Positions 36,848 through 44,620 of a stretch of DNA of 64,000 nucleotides are shown here, piece by piece (positions within the stretch are counted from its first letter, which is position 1; each line of letters opens with the position of its first letter). The position numbers and the translations under genes are program-made. The DNA is from Glaciecola amylolytica. GTDB lineage: Bacteria; Bacteroidota; Bacteroidia; Flavobacteriales_D; Crocinitomicaceae. The stretch covers positions 2,728,001 through 2,792,000 of the forward strand of contig CP034120.1 of NCBI GenBank assembly GCA_003856375.1. Direction: 5' to 3'. The notes under the pieces were generated by a model. It was not told the DNA's origin and searched no databases. It saw only the letters and a program-made list of their open reading frames with translations.

Positions 36848-37884
36848 ACTGAAAACTTACGCTTGTGTTTAAAAATAATTGCAATAAAAATCGGAGTTCC
36901 CATCAAGGCGGTAATGATTCCGATCGGAACCTCTGTCGGAGGTAAAATCGTTCTTGAAATCATATCTGCACAAGAAAGAAGAATGGCTCCGAAAAAAGCA
37001 CTGAAAGGTAGTAATAATCGATGATTCGGGCCGGATAAAATGCGAATAATGTGGGGTACAACCAGTCCAACAAAACCAATGACACCCGACATAGAAACGG
37101 AAGCTCCGACCATACATGTCGCACATACAATCACTATTACCTTGATAGTCTTCACTTTATACCCCATGTATTGCGCGTTGCTTTCACCCAATGAAAGTAC
37201 GTTCAAACTCTTCGCCTGCATGAAGATCACAATCATGGGAACAATTGTGAAAATCAATAATAAAATCAGGGAATCGTTATTTGCAGAACCTAAACTTCCC
37301 AGCGTCCAGAATGTCAGATCCCGCAACTGATCGTCCGTAGCCAAAAAGCTCATTAAACCTGTCAATGAGGCCGTTAACGCATTCAATGCTATTCCGGCAA
37401 GAATCAAGGTCAGTGAATTTACTTCACCATTACTCAATGACAAGCGGTAAACAATGAAGGCAACAAATGACGCTCCGACGAAGGCCACTAAAGAAAGGGA
37501 AAGTCCCTCGTTGAAAATCATCAACCAAGGGACTAAACCACTGAATAAAATGAATAAGGATGCAAACAATGAGGCTCCGGTTGAGATTCCTATTAAGGCG
37601 GAATCGACCAGCGGGTTTCTGAAGATTCCCTGCAATGCTGCACCTGAGACTGCTAATCCTGCACCAATAAGACAGGAATAAACCGCTCTCGGAAACCGGA
37701 TGTTGTAAACAACATTGTATTCGATTTCCGTTATTTTCAAATCGGTGTCGAAACCAATTTTTTCAAGCAAACTGCCGAAGACGTGGGAAATAGGGACATG
37801 AACATTCCCAACTGATAGATTAACTACGAAGCAACCTAACACTAAAATCAATAATGAAAGAGCTATTATTCCCTGTCTTGACAT
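36844..37884 (-). CDS. hmuU: Haem ABC transporter permease (FecCD family)
   Basis: The 346-residue permease has about ten hydrophobic segments and FecCD-family motifs such as NPLVDSALIGISTGAS, GSLGSAN and the C-terminal GTPIFIAIIF. This is the BtuC/HmuU fold that dimerises with two HmuV subunits. It lies 4 bp after hmuT and overlaps hmuV, consistent with one complex. Confidence 0.94.
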   Translation of the reverse strand: MSRQGIIALSLLILVLGCFVVNLSVGNVHVPISHVFGSLLEKIGFDTDLKITEIEYNVVYNIRFPRAVYSCLIGAGLAVSGAALQGIFRNPLVDSALIGISTGASLFASLFILFSGLVPWLMIFNEGLSLSLVAFVGASFVAFIVYRLSLSNGEVNSLTLILAGIALNALTASLTGLMSFLATDDQLRDLTFWTLGSLGSANNDSLILLLIFTIVPMIVIFMQAKSLNVLSLGESNAQYMGYKVKTIKVIVIVCATCMVGASVSMSGVIGFVGLVVPHIIRILSGPNHRLLLPFSAFFGAILLSCADMISRTILPPTEVPIGIITALMGTPIFIAIIFKHKRKFSV

Positions 37885-37888
37885 GCTA

Positions 37889-38746
37889 TTATTTAACCTT
37901 TCCGAATTCTTTATTTAATTCAATGATTGCTTCAGCTACACGCGGACCAAATCCACTCAGCAACTGACCATCCATTTGAATCAACGCTTTATTTTTTCCT
38001 GCATTTGTTACAGCCACTCCCGGAACATTGAAAATTCCTTCCGGCCCTAAACTTTGTGCTCCGGATGTAAACATCAAAATCACATCAGGATTTGCTGCAA
38101 TCACAGATTCGCTTGTCAAAGGTTTGAAATCCGTAAACCCTTTTCCTGCGTTTTCACCACCTGCCAAAACAATCATTTTTTCAAGCGGAGTGTTTTCACC
38201 TGCAACCATCAATGTTCCCGCACCACGTGCATAAACGAACAATACTTTCGGTTTTTCAGGCAATTTCGTGATGCTCTTAATATCCGAATCAATCTTAGCA
38301 GTCAATTCTTTTGCAGCATCGGATTTCCCCAACCATTCCGCAACTTCGTTTACCAATACTTTCGATTCTTCAACACTGTTCGGGTGTTTGAAAGTCACCA
38401 ACTCAATTTTCGCCTGCTTCAATTTTGATTTTAAATCAGGAGAAACTTCGTCTTCCAACATCACAACGTGTGTCGGATTCAGTGCTAACAAGCTTTCAAC
38501 CGCCAATTTACGAACGTGTCCCAAATTAGTCAGTTTTTCAGCAGCTGCCGGATAAGTGGAAGTTACATCAACGCCAATGAGTTCCTTTTGGGAACCCACT
38601 GCGTAAATGATTTCTGTAACTGATCCGTTCAAAGAAACAATTCGTTTCTCTATTACTTCTTCTTTTTTCTCTTCGGTTTTTGCACCTGAGTTACATGAAG
38701 CAACTGCAAACGCAAGTCCAAGGAATAGAAATCCAATTTTTTTCAT
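37889..38746 (-). CDS. hmuT: Haem ABC transporter substrate-binding lipoprotein
   Basis: The 285-residue product has a lipoprotein signal (AVASC, Cys18) and a class III periplasmic-binding fold: RIVSLNGSVTEIIYAVGSQKELIGVD, then LNPTHVVMLEDE and SVIAANPDVILMF. It is predicted to deliver haem to HmuU on the periplasmic side. The gene starts 18 bp after the T9SS HmuY-like gene. Confidence 0.92.
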   Translation of the reverse strand: MKKIGFLFLGLAFAVASCNSGAKTEEKKEEVIEKRIVSLNGSVTEIIYAVGSQKELIGVDVTSTYPAAAEKLTNLGHVRKLAVESLLALNPTHVVMLEDEVSPDLKSKLKQAKIELVTFKHPNSVEESKVLVNEVAEWLGKSDAAKELTAKIDSDIKSITKLPEKPKVLFVYARGAGTLMVAGENTPLEKMIVLAGGENAGKGFTDFKPLTSESVIAANPDVILMFTSGAQSLGPEGIFNVPGVAVTNAGKNKALIQMDGQLLSGFGPRVAEAIIELNKEFGKVK

Positions 38747-38764
38747 CTTTATTTTTTCAAATCA

Positions 38765-40021
38765 TTAGTGTTGAACTACCAAACGTTGTGTTGATGTTGC
38801 AGCACCATTAGAAACTTGCACCAAATATACTCCGTTTGTGAAGTTTTCTGTAGAAATAGTTGTTGTAGTTAATCCGTTTGAAGCAGCTGTTTCGAAAACA
38901 ACTTGTCCTGTCATACTCACTACTTTCACTGTTGAATTTGCTTTAGAATCCACAACAACTGTAGCTACATTTGCAGCAGGGTTAGGATAAACAGATACAA
39001 ATACATCTTTCTCCAATTCGTTTACAGAAAGTGTTGTCAGGTTTTGCTTGGAGAATACGTTCATATTACTTGAACTTCCTGATGTAAATTTCGTGAACAC
39101 CAATTTCCAGATGTTGTTGTCGTTCGTTTTCACGAAGTAAACCGTACTATCTTCAACTGTTTGAGCCTGAGCATTTTTCCAGCTATAACCGATTACATTT
39201 GCAGCATCGCTGAACGTTTGGGACTGGTAGTTGGTAAAGTTTGGAACGTCTGCTACTGCTGTAACTTTTACTGCCTCAATTCCAACATTATTCAAAATAC
39301 CAAAGGAAAAGTATTGCATATTCGGAGCAATTGTAGCATCATATTGCAAGAATGTGAAATCCCAGCTTGCAGAAACAGGCTCTCTGTCTAATACCGCATT
39401 TGTATTGATCTTGTAATAAACAAAGTTCTTAGTCGTATAAGGAGTCAATACTAAATTCTGTGTTGTTTGTGCTGCTCCGTTTGCCAAATCAGCTGAGATG
39501 ATCTCGTACTTTCCTTGTGTGGAAATCAAGTTCACATAGAATTTCTTCTTTGAGTTATCATTGTATACTACAACAAACACTTTACTTCCGATAACCGAAT
39601 GCGTAGTAGAATTGTATGTTCCCCAACCGAAATCAAACATTCCTGTATTGGAAGCACGTCTCAAAGCACCATTTGCCCAATCAGAATCGTCATTCACAAG
39701 TGGAGTTAACGCTGTGAAATTCACCGTTGCCAATGTGTCAAATGAAGTTGCAGGATCGGAATTAGGAATTGCGTATACTTTTCCAATTTTCGAGTTGAAC
39801 AAGATACTGCTTGTCAATGGATTGGTTTGAGAAGCTGTTGACGCCAACGCGATATCCCAGTTTGTAGAAACATCTGTGTCTTGTTCGTCATTTTGTAAAC
39901 TGTACCAAACGTTCGTTCCGTAACCTGCACCAGTTATCACTGTATCAATTACAACCGGACCTTGAGCCATTGCATTTGATAAAGAAATAAGAGCCGCCGC
40001 GCTAAGTAATATTCTTTTCAT
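38765..40021 (-). CDS. T9SS-exported HmuY-like haem-binding protein
   Basis: The 418-residue product has a standard signal peptide (ends SNAMAQ, no lipobox) and two blocks matching the HmuY pattern seen in the lipoprotein at the other end of the operon (NWDIALAS, ASWDFTFLQY, NVIGYSWKNAQ). The last 80 residues are a T9SS type A sorting domain (VSVYPNPAANVATVVV to QRLVVQH). It is therefore a predicted secreted or surface-attached haemophore rather than a lipoprotein. It is the first gene of the haem operon. Haem binding is inferred from family and context. Confidence 0.88.
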   Translation of the reverse strand: MKRILLSAAALISLSNAMAQGPVVIDTVITGAGYGTNVWYSLQNDEQDTDVSTNWDIALASTASQTNPLTSSILFNSKIGKVYAIPNSDPATSFDTLATVNFTALTPLVNDDSDWANGALRRASNTGMFDFGWGTYNSTTHSVIGSKVFVVVYNDNSKKKFYVNLISTQGKYEIISADLANGAAQTTQNLVLTPYTTKNFVYYKINTNAVLDREPVSASWDFTFLQYDATIAPNMQYFSFGILNNVGIEAVKVTAVADVPNFTNYQSQTFSDAANVIGYSWKNAQAQTVEDSTVYFVKTNDNNIWKLVFTKFTSGSSSNMNVFSKQNLTTLSVNELEKDVFVSVYPNPAANVATVVVDSKANSTVKVVSMTGQVVFETAASNGLTTTTISTENFTNGVYLVQVSNGAATSTQRLVVQH

Positions 40022-40039
40022 GATTCTTGTTATTTTATT

Positions 40040-40072
40040 ATTTATATTAAGTCTAAATTAATCTCCGCAAAT
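40040..40072 (-). promoter_or_regulatory. Fur-box-like dyad over the haem-operon promoter
   Basis: On the minus strand ATTTAGACTTAATATAAAT (40040-40058) is an imperfect 9-1-9 dyad matching the Fur-box shape at 14 of 18 arm positions. A TTTG (40068-40071) is 18 bp upstream of TAATATAA (40042-40049), an imperfect -33/-7 pair, so the dyad would cover the -7 region. Iron-dependent repression is inferred. Confidence 0.5.
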
Positions 40073-40143
40073 TTATCTATTTTCTATATCGGAGGCAATC
40101 CCTATAATCAGCGTAAAAAACTACCCTCCACAGGGTATGTTTT

Positions 40144-40764
40144 TTACTTTTTAAACACCTGATTTTCCATTTCGAACAACAACAGCTCCGACAAGGACTT
40201 CACTTTTAATTTCCTGAAACAATTCTTCCGATGTGTTTGTACTGTATGCGGACTCAAACCCAGCTCTTTACTGATTTCCAAAGTTGATTTCCCGATCAGT
40301 AAGCGATCTACGATTTCAACTTCCCGTTTTGTGAGACTGAAATGAGTTGGTGAGCTGACTTCCTCATCCTGATTCAGAATTTTGCTCCAAACTACTTCGC
40401 AGTAATAATTCTGGTTATGCAAAATTTTCTGAAAGGCTTCTTTCAAATCCTGAACCGTGCAGTTCACATCAATAAATCCGGAAACACCATATGAAACAAG
40501 CTTGGGAAGCTGTGAAACATCTCCATTCAGAATCAGGATTACTTTGATACTCGTATCTTCCGCCGTCCGTTTCAGATTGTTTTCCAATTCCTGGAAATTA
40601 TCCGTGAAATTGTAAACGACCACCAATTCTTTGGCAGGTGTTATCGTATTCAACTGAGGGATTCCCGAATGCCATTCCACATGCAATTCTCCGAAGATCG
40701 TCCGGGTTAATTCCTTGAATCCAAGGCTAATTAATTGGTTTCTGTTGTCAAGATACAGATTCAT
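40144..40764 (-). CDS. LuxR-type transcriptional regulator next to the haem operon
   Basis: The start at 40764 (MNLYLDNRNQ) is preferred because the open frame upstream relies on TTG and overlaps a Fur-like operator. The 206-residue product has a response-regulator-like N-terminal half (about 1-120) and a LuxR/NarL helix-turn-helix (about 143-198: LTKREVEIVDRLL, SPHTVQTHRKN). The strand where a phospho-aspartate is expected reads VVVYNF, so the receiver is probably not phosphorylated in the usual way. It is transcribed in the same direction as the haem operon, 122 bp upstream, and may regulate it. Confidence 0.85.
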   Translation of the reverse strand: MNLYLDNRNQLISLGFKELTRTIFGELHVEWHSGIPQLNTITPAKELVVVYNFTDNFQELENNLKRTAEDTSIKVILILNGDVSQLPKLVSYGVSGFIDVNCTVQDLKEAFQKILHNQNYYCEVVWSKILNQDEEVSSPTHFSLTKREVEIVDRLLIGKSTLEISKELGLSPHTVQTHRKNCFRKLKVKSLSELLLFEMENQVFKK

Positions 40765-40767
40765 GTT

Positions 40768-40786
40768 ATGTAGAATAATTCTAAAT
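40768..40786 (-). promoter_or_regulatory. Fur-box-like dyad before the LuxR-type regulator gene
   Basis: ATGTAGAAT-A-ATTCTAAAT is a 9-1-9 dyad with one mismatched pair, close to the classic Fur layout. It ends 3 bp before the regulator ATG, and a TTTG (minus strand, about 40789-40792) lies just upstream. Binding by Fur is inferred from the sequence only. Confidence 0.6.
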
Positions 40787-40895
40787 AACAAAGGTGAGGT
40801 CTAATTTTACATTCCGCAATACCACAAAAAGGGTAATTACATAATTACGAATGATGTACAGTCAAATTCGTCAAGAAACGAATTCGCAATTCATG

Positions 40896-43490
40896 TTACC
40901 TCTGTCGAATATGCCCCTTCTCTCCGTTCGGAATGCTGAAAATCCAGGTATACAACCCAATAAAATGAGAATCAAAGTAGCCTTTGCGCTTAAATAATGT
41001 TTTCGGAATGTAGATTCGTTGCGCTTCACTCAAACCTTTCACAGCCGTTTGCGGTGCCACCCCATCCTGCAAACATGGAGCATCCTCACCTTTGGCATTC
41101 AGATTACTTCCGTATTGCCAAACCTGCTTCCATTCTTTCAGATTGATTCCTCCTGCTTCGGCATTTTCGGGAGCCAGAACATAATAGCCTCCAAAATTGA
41201 TTTTTCCTCTCAACTGACTCACAAGTCCCTGAGAATAGGCAAATCCCATACTGTGAACAACCAAATACAAGGTGTCATTTTTGGATGTATTCGGGAGTTC
41301 GTTCAGCATCTGATACAGGTTTCGTCCGGCTATTCGTCCGCTGTTCTCACGAACTTTAAATCCTCTTTTGTTGGATCTTGTTGCTAACAGACCCAGCGTT
41401 TTGGCCTTTTTAGAACCAAAAATTTTCGATCCGACGGTATTGGTCGTATAACAGGTGTGAACTCCCGGATGCAGGCATCTTTTCGGATAAACACTTGAAT
41501 TTGTCGTAAAATTGAGCAGACTCCTGTGATTTGAAGTTGCCACGGAATGATGTCCGTCTGCGTAATAATACTCTGTCGGATTAATTCTCAATCTGAAAGT
41601 ATCGTCGATTTGTTTCCATGGATGCCAGTAATTGTAGCGGTCTTCCGAAAACAAGCGATTGACCGAATTCGGGAATTCCAGTCCATATTTCTTGATATCC
41701 TCAAAGTTCTCTTCAAAAGTGCTTCCCAAAGAAGTCGGTCGATATCCGTTGACAAAAATCAGAATCCGTTTGGGTGGATCTTCCAGTTTCAATTTCTTGG
41801 TCAGATCTACACCCAAATGGTTGTAAACCTGATCGCGCAGCCACTTTCCTTTCCGGGAATAGATTTTCACCACCATGTAGTGACTTTGTGCCACTACCGG
41901 TTTCTCCAATTGAGCCACTTTCAATGAATCCGAAGTCGAAATCAAACGAAGTTTCAACGGAACATTATTCTTCGAAACATTCATTTTAAAGTAGAGCACT
42001 TTTTTCCGTTCGTAAAGAAAGTAGTTCTTATCCCGCTTAATAATCAGCTCAGAACCGATATTCTTTTCTTCCAGTTTGGAAGGATGCGTGTTGTTGAACA
42101 ACAAATCAAGTACCTTTTTCTCCTCCAGATCCGAATACGATTTGATAATCCCATCCGTTACCTCGAACCAGGAATAACCCAAATCCACCAGACGAATAAA
42201 ACCATAAGATAAAAGAACAATTCCCGACCACTGGATCAATCTTGAAACAAAAGAAACCAGACGCGGCTTTTTCATTTTCGTGCGGATAAAAGACCTGAGT
42301 TTTCGAAAACCGTAAATACATCCTGCAACAGAAAGCAATACGCTCAGCAGATGCAATGCATTGAAAGGCTTTCCCTGAATCCTGAAAATGGTCTTGTAAA
42401 AAAGATTGTCTATCTGCAAATGATAGGAATAAGTGTTCTTCTTTATTGGGCGCAGCACAGACGACAAAAAGTTCTTTTTCTTCAGAACAATGGTTCCGTC
42501 TTTATTTTGTTCGAAGAAGTAGTACGCCACCAAACCATTGTTTGTGACCACCTCTTCATAATCGTCGATAATGGAATAAATTCCCGGATTGTTGTTTGCT
42601 CTCAGCCAGCCTTCCTTGTCCAGACCCCGGCTTTTTGTTATTTCTTCATCAGATTCCAGACTCAGAAAACCTTTCAAATATTCGTTTGCAATGATTGCCG
42701 CCAGTAATTGATCTTCTTTATCACTTACAAAACCCATCGATTTGCTTTTCACCATGAAGCCTTCCCATTTCGGACTCACAAACTCCGGAACAACAAAAAA
42801 CAACAGAGTATTTGTTACTTTTTCCTTTTCAGACTGCTTGTAGGCATCCCGAACATCCCGCATCTGATCGGTGTATTTCAATCGATCAGGACTTGGATTT
42901 TCAAAAGGCTTACCCGCCTCAAAAGCATCGCTTTCATACAAAGCTTCCACCGTTACATGAAAGTGCACATTGGCAGATTTGAACAAGACATTCAGCTCTC
43001 TTTCCAGACTGTCTTTGTTGATTTTGGTTTTAACCAGAGGAACAATGCGGATCTGTTGTTCTAAAAGCGGTAAAACCGAGACGGATAAAACCGAAATTGT
43101 TTTACCGTGGTATTTTGCATGCACTTCATAATCTTTATCCATCGCAGGCAAAAAGACCGTGCACTTTGATTTACTGATCCGGAATGTTTTCAGCGGATTG
43201 GAAGCTATGAAAAACACAACCGAATCAATTGTACCGATTCGTGTAGTATTGATTTTAAAATCCACCAGATCGGATTGAGATTTTCCTGTAGATTTAAAAA
43301 CCTGCACCTCATAGGTTCCATCTTTCTTTTCAAGATCCTGCTCGTAAAATCCGTAATGCTGCTTCGTATTTTTAACGAACCGGGCAAATTCAATGGGAAC
43401 ATGAATCACCGAATCCTTCTCGTTTTGCGTAAACGCATAAAGACTTTGAATCAAGCAAACGATAAAAAGGACCGGAATTCTGAATGTCAT
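40896..43490 (-). CDS. Unusual exported membrane-spanning alpha/beta-hydrolase
   Basis: The 864-residue product has a signal peptide (ends SLYAFTQ), an unrecognised region of about 350 residues, two membrane segments (about 379-395 and 416-434), a short beta-rich part, and a C-terminal alpha/beta-hydrolase domain. In the hydrolase, ILIFVNGYRPT (576-586) fits the oxyanion strand, VVHSMGF holds the nucleophile Ser747, and SHFIGLY holds a candidate catalytic His842. The acid residue is not assigned. It could be a lipase, esterase or acyltransferase. It starts 6 bp after the ACMSD-like gene, so they are probably cotranscribed. I do not recognise this architecture. Confidence 0.75.
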   Translation of the reverse strand: MTFRIPVLFIVCLIQSLYAFTQNEKDSVIHVPIEFARFVKNTKQHYGFYEQDLEKKDGTYEVQVFKSTGKSQSDLVDFKINTTRIGTIDSVVFFIASNPLKTFRISKSKCTVFLPAMDKDYEVHAKYHGKTISVLSVSVLPLLEQQIRIVPLVKTKINKDSLERELNVLFKSANVHFHVTVEALYESDAFEAGKPFENPSPDRLKYTDQMRDVRDAYKQSEKEKVTNTLLFFVVPEFVSPKWEGFMVKSKSMGFVSDKEDQLLAAIIANEYLKGFLSLESDEEITKSRGLDKEGWLRANNNPGIYSIIDDYEEVVTNNGLVAYYFFEQNKDGTIVLKKKNFLSSVLRPIKKNTYSYHLQIDNLFYKTIFRIQGKPFNALHLLSVLLSVAGCIYGFRKLRSFIRTKMKKPRLVSFVSRLIQWSGIVLLSYGFIRLVDLGYSWFEVTDGIIKSYSDLEEKKVLDLLFNNTHPSKLEEKNIGSELIIKRDKNYFLYERKKVLYFKMNVSKNNVPLKLRLISTSDSLKVAQLEKPVVAQSHYMVVKIYSRKGKWLRDQVYNHLGVDLTKKLKLEDPPKRILIFVNGYRPTSLGSTFEENFEDIKKYGLEFPNSVNRLFSEDRYNYWHPWKQIDDTFRLRINPTEYYYADGHHSVATSNHRSLLNFTTNSSVYPKRCLHPGVHTCYTTNTVGSKIFGSKKAKTLGLLATRSNKRGFKVRENSGRIAGRNLYQMLNELPNTSKNDTLYLVVHSMGFAYSQGLVSQLRGKINFGGYYVLAPENAEAGGINLKEWKQVWQYGSNLNAKGEDAPCLQDGVAPQTAVKGLSEAQRIYIPKTLFKRKGYFDSHFIGLYTWIFSIPNGEKGHIRQR

Positions 43491-43496
43491 ATCATA

Positions 43497-44537
43497 CTAT
43501 ATTGAAGTCTTTCCCAACCAACGAAGCACATTGTCATACCAAATGGCATCGGATTCTTTTTCCTCTAAAATTCCTACCTGAACAGCAAAATCAATCACTC
43601 TTCCCGGATAAGAATTGGCTACACCTTCCATTTCTCCCAAAGGATACGGATCATCCAATCCCGAAACAATCTGTGAAGAACCCACTCTGATCTTCAGCAA
43701 TTGAAGCGTATAGGAATCATGTACCAAAGTATCGAAAAACAAGTTCGGATGTCCCAAACTTGCACGCGGATCTCTTGTTTCCGTAAACAAATCCGGACGA
43801 CCGTCAAACCCCTGAAGTCTTCTTCCGTAATTGGCTTGTCCCAACATGCAGCCGTGTGCAAAACACGTACGAATATCCGGGTATTTATTGACGAAATCCT
43901 TCAAGGCATACATGTGTAAGGTATCTGCCGTTTGCGCCATCATCCAAACCAGGTGGAAACGCCAGTACATATCTTTCAAAGCCACCATTTTTTCACCGTC
44001 ATACGGATGAATTTCGACCGCCAGTTTGTATTCATTTGCCAATTCAAATAAAGGCAGCGTAGAATCGTCAACCACAGAAAGCCATTCGTTGTTTTTATTC
44101 AAAAAGTGTGTCGGTAAACAAAGTACATTCATTTTTAAATCTTCCACACAACGACGAATTTCATTCAGAGCGTCATCCAGATGAAGCGGCTGCACAACAA
44201 AACCACTCGTAAACTTATCTGGTCTTCTTTCCTGAACACTTGCATTAAAATCATTCTGCCAGCGAACAGCATCGAAGGTATCTTGTCTGGACCAACCGTT
44301 GCAATAGACCTGAGACAAATTGAGCATCACACCGTGATCAATATCGTGTCTTTCCATCCATTCGATTTTCTCATCAAAGAAGAAGCTCGGATCCGTAATC
44401 GGCCTGGCCCAATCGTCCTGTCTCATGAACTTTTTGTCATCGTCGATCCAAAACAGCTTTTTTTCGCGCATAAATCTTGGAATTTCCGATGGTTCCGGTA
44501 AAATGTGTCCGTGACCGTTAATCTTTAGTTTCTTCAT
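43497..44537 (-). CDS. ACMSD-like amidohydrolase (2-amino-3-carboxymuconate-6-semialdehyde decarboxylase)
   Basis: The 346-residue product matches the amidohydrolase-2/ACMSD family. Metal and catalytic residues line up with human ACMSD: His9 and His11 in GHGHILP, His177 in VEIHPYD, His228 in CFAHG and Asp295 in GLDDPYPLGE. ACMSD removes CO2 from an intermediate of tryptophan (kynurenine/3-hydroxyanthranilate) breakdown, diverting it from NAD synthesis. No other kynurenine genes are in the window. Related decarboxylases act on other ring acids, so the exact substrate is inferred. Confidence 0.85.
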   Translation of the reverse strand: MKKLKINGHGHILPEPSEIPRFMREKKLFWIDDDKKFMRQDDWARPITDPSFFFDEKIEWMERHDIDHGVMLNLSQVYCNGWSRQDTFDAVRWQNDFNASVQERRPDKFTSGFVVQPLHLDDALNEIRRCVEDLKMNVLCLPTHFLNKNNEWLSVVDDSTLPLFELANEYKLAVEIHPYDGEKMVALKDMYWRFHLVWMMAQTADTLHMYALKDFVNKYPDIRTCFAHGCMLGQANYGRRLQGFDGRPDLFTETRDPRASLGHPNLFFDTLVHDSYTLQLLKIRVGSSQIVSGLDDPYPLGEMEGVANSYPGRVIDFAVQVGILEEKESDAIWYDNVLRWLGKTSI

Positions 44538-44569
44538 TTTCGAGTGAATCTTTGAATCAAAATTAAGAA

Positions 44570-44597
44570 AAAAGAAAAAGCCGACTTACGGGTCGGC
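44570..44597 (-). terminator. Terminator downstream of the large M43 protease gene
   Basis: GCCGAC (44580-44585) and GTCGGC (44592-44597) form a 6-bp GC-rich stem. On the minus strand TTTTTCTTTTTT follows, about 25 bp after the stop. Confidence 0.85.
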
Positions 44598-44620
44598 CTT
44601 CTAAGTAGTAGTGGTTAATT

